A stretch of 64,000 nucleotides of DNA from contig CM043946.1 in assembly GCA_014529385.2 (NCBI GenBank), forward strand, positions 35,738,558-35,802,557, written 5' to 3'. Made by a program: the position numbers and the translations under genes. The DNA comes from Adiantum capillus-veneris (lineage: Eukaryota > Streptophyta > Polypodiopsida > Polypodiales > Pteridaceae). Numbering within the stretch: position 1 is the first letter of the stretch; every line of letters starts with the position of its first letter. Under the pieces are notes generated by a model. That model was not told where the DNA came from. It saw only the letters and a list, made by a program, of their open reading frames with translations, and did no database searches. Positions 11,045 through 19,412 of this stretch are shown piece after piece.

Positions 11045-11880
11045 TCATACCGTTTGAAATGAGCTTGTCACCCTTTGAAACCAATTATTCCAGTTGGTAA
11101 TAGGTGGGGATTTTTTCCAGTAGTTTTCTCTTACCTTAGGTGCCTCGTCAAGTTGCAAGGGTGGTAAGGTACTCTCCCAGGATCGAACTTGAAGTGGTTC
11201 ATCAGGTGATTCTTGAACACTGGGAGGTATGGATTGCTTTGTAGCTTCATGGAGGTCCACTATTGTAGGTCGAGGACGTGGAGAAGCTTTTACCTCTATG
11301 GATGCATTACATGAGGAGCTAGAAGCTTCATGGGACTCCCCCCTTCCTGAGCTAGGTGGAACAAATCGTTCTTTCTTTGGTACCCAAACTAGCTCTGGAG
11401 CGGGTGTGTAGCATTCTGTGATTTTTTTCTTTCCGCAATCGTTGATTCGTTTTGGAGCTACGGGATTGGGCTCACATGGGTCAGGTGACAGGTAAGAACA
11501 CAATCTACGTTTGGGCACCCAGATTTGATCATTTCCTTGATAGTAGCCTTGGGCTTCCAATAGTTGTTTGGGAATCCAACGCAACATTTTCTTACTTTTC
11601 TTAGAGCGAGTGGGACGTTTCTTATGAGGCTTTTGTTTTTTAGCACTAGCTATGGTCGCTAAAGAAGCTTTAGGGACCCACTTGTATGTTTTCTTCGTAA
11701 TATTAGGATGAGTCTTGTCAGAAGCTATATGCATTGCTTGTAGCATATTTAAGGTTACGTGTGGTGGCATTTCATCCCCCTCAGGTGTTACCAGGTCATC
11801 CCCCTGTTTCCCCAAGTGTTTATGGTTGCTGCTAGGTTGACCCAATCCACATTGTCCGACTCAGTCATCCCAGGTAGTAC
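11045..11880 (-). pseudogene. K1 polyprotein C-terminal part with W(V/I)PK repeats
   Basis: This is the continuation of the Gag-protease gene after a one-base deletion near 11885. In K2 the same junction is in frame, so one polyprotein is ancestral. Four short repeats of the form W-[VI]-P-K occur, encoded near 11669-11686 (YKWVPK), 11569-11585 (LRWIPK), 11510-11527 (QIWVPK) and 11376-11392 (LVWVPK). They are separated by Lys/Arg-rich linkers, and a Ser/Pro/Glu-rich tail follows. No polymerase or integrase motif is present. The repeats occupy the place where RT would follow protease in a complete Ty3 element. Function unknown; nucleic-acid binding is possible given the basic linkers. Confidence 0.75.
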
Positions 11881-14800
11881 ACCATATAGGGAGAATCTTC
11901 CCCAACATCACTGTCCACTTTACACGTGTAACAATACTGTAATGGGGCCGAGTGAACTATGGTGTCAGATCTATGATCAATTATAAACCTGTTTCCTAGA
12001 GGATGGGCTCGACCGGTCACAAGATCCACTCGAATGACAGAATCTTGGAACTGCAAGTAGACATGGTTTTTAGACCAGTCATGCACCATTTTTGCTTCTC
12101 TCATGAAAGGACGTCCTAAGATCATCTCCGATGCCATAGTGTGTTTGGAGAAATCCATAACAATAAAGGTAATCCTTATTTTATGTCCAAAGACTTTGAT
12201 CTTGAGATCTTCCAGCATCCCAATAGGTTTAACAATAGATCCATTGGCCATCTTCACTACTATGGTTGTGGTCGCAAGGTGAGGTCTTCCCATAGTTTCC
12301 CAGCAATTTTTAGTCACAATGCTAACCCCAACGCCACCATCAAGGATTCCCTTCACAGTTAATCCCTTAGTAGTGATTGGTATAGTCGCATTGGATTCAT
12401 CACCCTCAAAGTATTGCCCCAACTTATTAACAGGTATTTCTATAACAAGGTTCTCATCTAGGTTGGGTTGTGGATCTAAGTGTTCCTCCTCTATTGGCAT
12501 CTCCCCAACTCCATCCATCTGTGCAAATTGTGGTAGCCCAAACTTCAGTTCTCCATTGAGGAAGGCTCGAAGAGCTGAGACTAGCTCGGGGTCTTTATAT
12601 AGTTTGGACATGATGGTGGTTCTAACTTCTGAAGACATGAAATCCATCAATTTGGCAATGTTTAACGACGCCTTTTGGCCTTGAGTCCCTTGACATGGGG
12701 AAGATGGGATCTCCAGTTCTTCGATAGGATCAGGTAGTCCCTCTGTAAACATTCTTTCCATCAAGAAGTGAGTACGCCCACTTTCCCATGACTTTAAGTC
12801 ACTTTCTTCTTGGACGACACTAGGTATGTCCAAGGGTCTATGGACTTCGTGAGGTTGTTGTTGTGTAGGGAACACGGTGTCTGTAATCTGGATCTTCCTA
12901 GGTGCTGGTTCTAGATCCCTTTGGGTATCTTCTACCAAACTCCTTAATTGCTTGACTCTCTCAATCTCCTCTGTAGGGTTTGGGTAAGTTCCTATCTTCT
13001 TTTTGGATCCTGGCCATTGTGGCTCATGAAGATCTTCCTTGTTGGTTTCTATGTTAGTGGTCGTTTTGGTCTCCATGGTTTCACCTGAATCAGAATCTTC
13101 TTCAGCGTCGCTCATATATACGGGGTCGTCACCAGTCCCTATGTTGGTCTTTGAACTGGGGTCTGACTTCGCTGCTTTTTGCGATCTCTTTCTTCGTGTT
13201 TTCTTCTTTTTCTGAGATTGGGCAATTGATGCCGTGTCTCTTTCCTCAAGAATATAATTTTGTTTTTGGAGCATCAATCGCGTGAGTGCGTTTACTGGTA
13301 CCACGGGTGTACTTGGTGATGGCTCCTCGGTAACTTCAATCAAGTTTGATGGCGTGATCTTCGGTGCATTTGGATTATTTGGACATTGGGCAATCAAATG
13401 ATCTATGCCACATAGATTACACATGAGTATCGGCATTGTAGACGTGCTCGCTTGATTGGTTTGCATTAGTGTGGCGTTCTTTTGTAGCCTAATAGGACAC
13501 TCGGCTACACGATGTGGACCTCCACACTCATAGCATTGAAGAGGTGGTCTCTTAGCAGTGTAGTTGGTATTTTGGCCTCTTGCCGCAAGAGTAGTTACTT
13601 GATATACAGGTTTGACTTGTCCCCAATAGTCCTCCATGTAGTATTGTGGACTTTCTTCAAGAACATCCATCCCATAGGCGATATTAGGATCTATATCTTC
13701 CTCACAGCCTTCCAAATAAGAAATAGATGACTCACAACCCACTTGATTCACAGAAGTGATTCTCGGATGTGGTGGTTGCGGTCCTAGCACTGGAGGTGGT
13801 AAGGGTGTTGTTTGAATAACATTTTGGGCCCTAGGGACCATATGTTGTGATGTTTGTTCAAGAGGTGGGGCCGACATCAATGCAGCCACTCGAGGTGTGT
13901 CTGTCCATGCTAAGGTTGGTCTATTGGCCATCACACGCTTAAATACTATGCAATCCTTAGCTTGATGACCATACCTCCCACATGCATTGCAGTTCCCATT
14001 GAATTTTACTCTAAATGTAGGGCATTCACTCGTATTATGCGGTCCATAGCATACTGAGCACCATTGCTGCTCCCTTCTTGGATACATATTATTGTTTTGC
14101 GGAGCACGATTGTCTCTAAGACTCTCTTGAATAGCCTTGGTGAGATCTGCTAAAGTCATCTCAGATATCTTTGGCTCCTTATCAATAGGCTTTAGGGTCA
14201 TTGGTTGATGCCCTGATGCTTGCGAGCTAATAGATTTAGTCTCAACAGACACTCTTTCTCCTTGAATCATTAAATTATCCTCCAATTGGATCGCATTGGT
14301 GGTGACTGCTTCCCAAGTGGTGATACCTCTAATGACTAGGCCATTGTAGATATCCTCATGCCGTAATCCCCTAATGAATCTATCAGGAAATTGTTTATTG
14401 TTGAAGTGCTCATTTGGATTACAACGAGAATTCAAGTGCTTCAAGCGACTTATAAAGTCTCTCACCAACTCGCCTTCCTCTCGTTGGGCTTTCTGGAGCT
14501 GAGAGGCTACACCCCAAAGCCCTCCCTCTTGTATGTACTCTTTTAAGAACAGTCTCCTAAGAGTAGGGTAAATCGTTTTTTCTTCCACCCTTAGGGTTTT
14601 ATACCAATCCCCAGCCTTTCCACTTAAGGTTAGGCTTAAAGCATTGCTCTTATATAGGTCATTGTGTTCTCCTAGAGAATCACATATTTGTTCAAACACT
14701 TCGATATGCTTTCTCACATCCCCGTCTCCACTAAATTTTTGTGTGAGCTTGGCTATTTGTACTGCCTTACTTCTAGGCTCTCTATCAGACGTGTTACACA

Positions 14801-16217
14801 TATTCTCAGCAATAGATCGACCAATAGCTTGAGCAAATGTCACCAAGTCACCTAAGTGAGCAGGCACCGTGGGTGAAGGTGCTCCAGAGACTACATGTGG
14901 AGTAGGTATTGGCATTGGGCTTGGCAAATAGGAAGCCCTTGGGTTCCACGTTGGGTACAATGTTGTGCCATGTGGTGGTCCATAGTTCATATGGGTGGCC
15001 CTAGGCATAGCAGACGTTGGATGTGACATGCTAATGCTAGCCGGTATAGTCCCATGGAAATAAGAACTTGGGTGTTGTGGTTGTGGAGCATAGGTAGTTG
15101 AAACAATGGGAGGGGTAGGGACTACATGAGTGTGATGACCCATAGGTGCATTCGATTGGTACGCACTTGTAGGTACTATTGCAGGCATTGAGCTACCATG
15201 TAGCGGTGCTTTACTAACAAACGAGGTCCATGGTGTGTTTCTTGGCATGCCCATCATTGGGATAGGCATGGTAGCCGTGGTGTCATCAAGGGAAAGATGA
15301 GCGAGACTTGGAAAAGTAAAGCTATCACTTGTGGGCTCAGATTGCATTGAGACCCCTGGCGAAACAACATATGGGGGATCGATGGGACTCACTGGGGGAG
15401 TCTCCATTTGTGATAGAGTGGGTTGTTTCCCTTTGCTCGTGTCTAAAAATCGCATAGGACCCGTCAAAGGTATGTTTATTCCTCGATTTTGCCTCTCGGA
15501 CTGGATAATCCTATGGATGACAGTGCAGATCATGTGTTGTTGTTCCTCTAGACTAGTGGCACTAGATGTGGATTGTACAACTTCTAACCAACGCACATGG
15601 TATGTGTAGCCCATGTATAGGTCGGTCAAAGTCTCCGTGTGTAGGTCATATTCCCAATTTTCATTGAGAAATACCCCATCCAAACTTGGTGTACTAGAGG
15701 GTTTCCGTGAGGTGGATGCAATGTTGCTTCCCGTGTTTTGACTTTTAGTCACCGCTACCTTAGAGGCGACTTTGGAAAGTGGTAGCTCGGTAGGGCCTTC
15801 ATTAAATGAGGTAGGTAGAATGTCCACGTGGACACTCTGAGGGAGTGTGGGGTCTACAGGAGATGTGAATGGTGATTCTACTTCCCCACCCCCTTCGTTT
15901 ACTTCACTAGCCGTAGGTTCAGAGCGCGTAGCTCTACTAAAAGTTTCCATCAAACGGCTAAAAACACTAGTTCTAGGTTGTTGGGCCCAGCTAGGCATGG
16001 TTTCATTTGTTCCCTCGGGGCTTTGTGTAAGATGCTCTTCCATAATATCGTAGTCAGAGGAAGAGTCGCTAGCCGCTATATTTGGGTCTTGGGTTGCACT
16101 ACCTTGGGTCCCCGCTGAGGGCGTAGACCCTAGCGTGGAAGGATAATGGGTGCCCGCGTAAATGGAGGCACTATCAATATGCTCATGCTCTAGCACTCGT
16201 CCAGAGCGTAGGTGCAT
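11865..16217 (-). CDS. K1 Gag-protease polyprotein
   Basis: The open frame extends upstream to 16268, but the first ATG is at 16217 and the same ATG is kept in K2, so it is taken as the start (1450 residues to the stop at 11865). Domains in order: a long Ser/Thr/Pro-rich N-terminal half; a Ty3 Gag helical domain at about 485-650 (blocks HIEVFEQICDSLGEHNDL and ISRLKHLNSRCNPNEHF); four zinc knuckles starting at Cys720, Cys743, Cys895 and Cys933; and an aspartic protease with Asp1293 in ILDGGVGVSIV and the flap-side ILGRPFM block. Only the second knuckle has the usual CX2CX4HX4C spacing; the others are CX2CX3HX4C. The active-site loop reads DGGV here and DGGA in K2. The true C-terminus lies beyond a frameshift near 11885. 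Confidence 0.85.
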   Translation of the reverse strand: MHLRSGRVLEHEHIDSASIYAGTHYPSTLGSTPSAGTQGSATQDPNIAASDSSSDYDIMEEHLTQSPEGTNETMPSWAQQPRTSVFSRLMETFSRATRSEPTASEVNEGGGEVESPFTSPVDPTLPQSVHVDILPTSFNEGPTELPLSKVASKVAVTKSQNTGSNIASTSRKPSSTPSLDGVFLNENWEYDLHTETLTDLYMGYTYHVRWLEVVQSTSSATSLEEQQHMICTVIHRIIQSERQNRGINIPLTGPMRFLDTSKGKQPTLSQMETPPVSPIDPPYVVSPGVSMQSEPTSDSFTFPSLAHLSLDDTTATMPIPMMGMPRNTPWTSFVSKAPLHGSSMPAIVPTSAYQSNAPMGHHTHVVPTPPIVSTTYAPQPQHPSSYFHGTIPASISMSHPTSAMPRATHMNYGPPHGTTLYPTWNPRASYLPSPMPIPTPHVVSGAPSPTVPAHLGDLVTFAQAIGRSIAENMCNTSDREPRSKAVQIAKLTQKFSGDGDVRKHIEVFEQICDSLGEHNDLYKSNALSLTLSGKAGDWYKTLRVEEKTIYPTLRRLFLKEYIQEGGLWGVASQLQKAQREEGELVRDFISRLKHLNSRCNPNEHFNNKQFPDRFIRGLRHEDIYNGLVIRGITTWEAVTTNAIQLEDNLMIQGERVSVETKSISSQASGHQPMTLKPIDKEPKISEMTLADLTKAIQESLRDNRAPQNNNMYPRREQQWCSVCYGPHNTSECPTFRVKFNGNCNACGRYGHQAKDCIVFKRVMANRPTLAWTDTPRVAALMSAPPLEQTSQHMVPRAQNVIQTTPLPPPVLGPQPPHPRITSVNQVGCESSISYLEGCEEDIDPNIAYGMDVLEESPQYYMEDYWGQVKPVYQVTTLAARGQNTNYTAKRPPLQCYECGGPHRVAECPIRLQKNATLMQTNQASTSTMPILMCNLCGIDHLIAQCPNNPNAPKITPSNLIEVTEEPSPSTPVVPVNALTRLMLQKQNYILEERDTASIAQSQKKKKTRRKRSQKAAKSDPSSKTNIGTGDDPVYMSDAEEDSDSGETMETKTTTNIETNKEDLHEPQWPGSKKKIGTYPNPTEEIERVKQLRSLVEDTQRDLEPAPRKIQITDTVFPTQQQPHEVHRPLDIPSVVQEESDLKSWESGRTHFLMERMFTEGLPDPIEELEIPSSPCQGTQGQKASLNIAKLMDFMSSEVRTTIMSKLYKDPELVSALRAFLNGELKFGLPQFAQMDGVGEMPIEEEHLDPQPNLDENLVIEIPVNKLGQYFEGDESNATIPITTKGLTVKGILDGGVGVSIVTKNCWETMGRPHLATTTIVVKMANGSIVKPIGMLEDLKIKVFGHKIRITFIVMDFSKHTMASEMILGRPFMREAKMVHDWSKNHVYLQFQDSVIRVDLVTGRAHPLGNRFIIDHRSDTIVHSAPLQYCYTCKVDSDVGEDSPYMVYYLG

Positions 16218-17060
16218 GTGACCTCCACACTCTAAACGTGTTGGTGAGTGCCCGTGAAGGCCGCTCACTTAGTTTTTTTTTTTTTGGTGTTTATAACCCA
16301 AGTTTTTCGTTATTCTTGGTTATTTTTTGTAACCAAGCCACAAAATATGGCGTGTAATAGCTCAAGACAAGCGTTTTGGCTAAAGGAACGTGCCGTGCTT
16401 TACAGCTCCCTATTCGGCTATGTGAAGCCCTCGAAATCCTAAAAATAGTCTTTATAGTCCTCGAAATCCTAAAAATAGTTTTTAAATATAAAAAGGTGTA
16501 TAAACTATATTTTAAAATTGAGGACTGAGGTCTGGGTTTGGGCTTGGGCTTGGGGAATGATCCCCAGCCGATCCTTCTTTTTAAAATATTTTTTTAATTT
16601 TTTTAATTTTTTTTCCTGAAAAAGTCGCTACGGCCGTGCCGTGCGCGCGCACACACACTTAACTTACACCTAACTTATCTACTTACAACTAATAGAGATA
16701 CTGCCACACACACTCTAACACTGTTTACACAGTACTACAGTAGCTAACATATCTACAAAACTAACCTTACAGAACTAACATTGAACCTTACAGAACTAAC
16801 ATTCCATAGCTAATACCTTAATTCTAACAGTACATTGCAAAAAATTGTAACTCCTTCTTTAACAGAAAACAAAAAAGACAATACAGTGTAACAAAAATCT
16901 TCTCCACACAACCACACACCTTCCTTCTTCACAAATCCTTCTCCACACAACCACACACCTCCCTTCCTACCTTTCCTACAATGGAAATTGCATCACAAGA
17001 AAGCGTAAAGTGCTCAACCGAGCTTAGTGTAGGGCAATTCCCCGGCAGCGGCGCCAAAAA
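16218..17060 (-). other. K1 leader and primer binding site
   Basis: Non-coding leader between the 5' LTR and the Gag start. The primer site TGGCGCCGCTGCCGGGGA (minus strand, about 17040-17057) begins three bases inside the LTR. K2 has the same site with three changes. The tRNA was not assigned from the sequence. Confidence 0.7.
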
Positions 17061-17663
17061 TGTGCGCTCCTTGCCGCAGTGTCGAAGCAAGGGACTTGCC
17101 GATACACCGTGTGCGAGCCAAAAATGGCTCCAAGCACACAACAAGCTTAAACTAGTAAGCGCAAAGAAAGCGATGGTGTGTCACTCACCGCTCTACGCTT
17201 GCTTCGTGGAGGATTCCTTGCCGCGAAGAAGAAGAAGACGCTGCTTCGCCATGCTCAACCGCTTCACCGCCGCCGTGCCGTCATCGCAATGCTCGATCGC
17301 ACACACTCTCTCTCTCTCTCTCTCACATACACACACACACAAGGAGGTGAAGAAGAAGAAGATGGAGATGGAGATGGAGCAAGAGCACTCTTCTATTGCA
17401 CAAATGAGAGAATGAGTGAATTTTAGGTTTAGTTGACTTTTATATGAGCTTGCCCCATTCACATTTTTACGCCCATGCTTAGCCAACTAATCCCTTGAAT
17501 GTTCCAGTTAGAGTGCACCTCTCATCGGCGATCACTCTTACCCTTTTCCTATTGGACCGACAAGCCCGGTACCTGACTCTACCAAATAAATAATACAATG
17601 TTCGCCGTAGGTTAGAACGTCCGTCGTAGGTGATAGGGTGTCTGTGAGCCGTGAGGGTTAACA
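17061..17663 (-). repeat. 5' LTR of K1
   Basis: A 603-bp LTR with TG...CA ends (TGTTAACCCTCAC to GCGCACA on the minus strand). A CATATAAAAG TATA-like box lies near 17435-17448. A (CT)n/(CA)n run lies near 17305-17340, towards the primer-site end. It is the fullest LTR of this family in the window. Confidence 0.85.
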
Positions 17664-17929
17664 TGATCCCTGCTTAGTAGCAAAGCACTAAAGCAAAGGG
17701 GGTGATACTGATGTTGGCACTCAAGCATAAAGGTTCCTGCAGACTCCTAGAGCTCGCCACATGCAACACACATTCCAAACACATGGATCATCTCCCCCGA
17801 ATCAACAACCTGGGGCTTAGGATATAACATAAATCTCTTCCCGCGCTGAACATCAACAATCATCTACTTCACAAATAGGACATGGCCTTGTGCTTCCTTC
17901 CATGTTGCCTCCAACACATCATACTCTGC
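17664..17929 (-). pseudogene. Gene G exon with RING-like motif, split by K1
   Basis: The exon starts at 17929 after an acceptor (GTTGACAACAG). It reads open except for TAG codons at 17864-17866 and 17747-17749. The C-terminal part reads MCVACGEL, then FMLECQHQYHPLCFSALLL, giving the Cys/His pattern CX2C...CXHX2HX2C of the first part of a RING-type zinc finger. The remaining RING cysteines would lie after the K1 insertion and are not evident. RING fingers usually mark E3 ubiquitin ligases, but here only part of the pattern is visible. Confidence 0.5.
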
Positions 17930-17982
17930 CTGTTGTCAACCAGCAGCAATACAAACAATCCCAAATTAGAATCCAAAAGCTA

Positions 17983-18154
17983 GCAGACAGTGCCAAAGGC
18001 ATCATCCTACCAATTAGTACCAAAATGTAGCAGACAGTACCAAGTCCATCATACTACCACTTAGTACCAAACAGTAGCAGACAGTACCAAGGCCATTATA
18101 CTACCAGTTACTACCAAAAACTAGCAGACAATACCAAGGTCATCACCAATTAGT
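17983..18154. repeat. 47-bp tandem array, left part
   Basis: Nearly four units with the core CTAGCAGACARTACCAAGGC and ACCAATTAGTACCAAAA. The array is split by Copia-1; the same array resumes at 23680. Confidence 0.9.
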
Positions 18155-18371
18155 TGTTGGGATTAAAGCCCAAGTGGCCTCTTATGCGGATATGGCCGGC
18201 CGCCCGCCTAACTCACTTACCTCTAACTCTTTGTATATACTAACATATTCTTTGTGAATACTAAGGAATTGGGAGATAACCCTTCTAACAGATCTCTGCG
18301 TACTGTGTACTGTGTAAGCTGTGTGTGTGTGAGAGAGAGAGAGTCGACCCACGCTCCGCTCCGCGACTTCA
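18155..18371 (+). repeat. 5' LTR of Copia-1
   Basis: 217 bp, begins TGTTGGGATTAAAG and ends GCGACTTCA. It has a TATATAC stretch near 18235 and a GT then GA dinucleotide run close to its 3' end. Confidence 0.97.
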
Positions 18372-18373
18372 AT

Positions 18374-18386
18374 TGGTATCAGAGCC
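18374..18386 (+). other. Primer binding site of Copia-1
   Basis: TGGTATCAGAGCC lies two bases after the LTR. It is the standard plant Copia site, complementary to the 3' end of initiator-Met tRNA. Confidence 0.92.
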
Positions 18387-19412
18387 TTGGTTCAGTGCGG
18401 ATTTGCGCAATCACGCGCGCGCGCACTTTTCCGACAGATTCTGGATCCGGAGTTTGAAAATTCACACTCGGCGTTCCGGGAGCGTTTCCACCAGGCGACC
18501 TGCGGTTTTACCCCCCTTTCGAAGCCGTTTATGCCCTCAGAATTTCGTTCTGAGCACTACAGCAGAAGATAGATTTCAGCCACAAAGAAATCCGTCTTGT
18601 GTAGATTGGCAAGCAGGAGGTGGTCGACATCAATATCGACATCGACATACATCACTTATTCGTCTTCAGAGAATCATCTATAGACCAGGTACACATATAT
18701 ATCATCAGATATATATATTGCAGTCTGCATTGCTACTTCTTGTGCTTGCCAGGTTCCACGGGAGGTGTGGCCATACGACGGCTTGACACCACTGGCATGT
18801 ATTGCAGATTGATGTACTGTGATTGTGGGTCTGCTAGTTGTGAGTCACGCTAGCAGACAGACCGCCGCAGCGGTCATAGGACAGTGATTGGTCTATTATA
18901 GGATGTATGCTAGTTCTGGGCAGTTTGCTGAGCCATCTGAGAGGGTCGTGTGTGAGGTTTTTTGAAGCCAAGCACTGGGGGCTGGGTTACCCAGTGTGAG
19001 GTGGATTAGGTTGCTGGAGTTCCCCTCTACACGCATCTTCTTCGGCGACTTTTATCCCTTAGGATGTATGACTTTGTGTAGACACTGGATTGCATCTTAT
19101 GCGTCAGGCCGTTGAGGCATTGTTCAGAGTTCAGTCTTGAGACAGATACAGGTTCTGTCATCGCCCAGAGAGGAGACAGTGTATGCTTACAGGATTTGTC
19201 ACTGGTCAGCTATTTATGATTGTTTTTTGAGCTATCTTTTGGTTCCCAGAGCTCAGTTTACAGGGGAGACTCTGTCAAAAATTTTCAAAATACTGACAGT
19301 TCCTGAGGAGAGGTGTTCAGCTTGTTGATTACAGCTTGTTTACTGTGTACAGAGGCCAGTTTACAGGGGAAACTCTGCCGGATTTTTCTCAGGAGTAAAC
19401 AGTTTGGCAGAT
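18387..19412 (+). other. Copia-1 leader with duplicated motif
   Basis: A 1 kb untranslated leader. The motif GTTTACAGGGGARACTCTG occurs twice, at about 19255-19274 and 19358-19377, and the second copy ends about 35 bases before the Gag ATG. Both copies, in the same order, are found in the Copia-2 leader. It may be an RNA packaging or translation element (inference). Confidence 0.7.

Larger units (their letters stand above)
8954..17663 (-). mobile_element. K1: LTR retrotransposon with gag-protease but no polymerase
   Basis: The element has a 5' LTR (17061-17663), a primer site, one long Gag-protease reading frame with a C-terminal WVPK-repeat part, a 1.6 kb untranslated 3' region, a polypurine tract and a 3' LTR (8954-9399). 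No RT, RNase H or integrase motif occurs between the LTRs, so it must be moved by another element's enzymes. The primer site (TGGCGCCGCTGCCGGGGA) and PPT (AGGAAGGGGGGCA) resemble those of plant Ty3/gypsy elements. The LTRs differ at roughly 5% of the compared bases and the 3' LTR lacks about 150 bp, so the insertion is old. K2 (27507-37354) is a second copy. Flanking 5-bp repeats are not clear. Confidence 0.85.

Noticed and set aside
16217-16268. Upstream extension of the K1 Gag frame
   Set aside because: The added codons begin with GTG directly after a TAA. The first ATG (16217) is conserved in K2, so it is the better start.
8944-17670. GATC words at both K1 edges as a target-site duplication
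   Set aside because: The flanks (GGATCACCA and TGATCC) do not give a clean 5-bp direct repeat; the outer LTR edge is uncertain.
19404-19412. TTG at 19404 as the Copia-1 Gag start
   Set aside because: The ATG at 19413 matches the Copia-2 start (MA...LYNIKKLDG) and is the plausible plant start codon.
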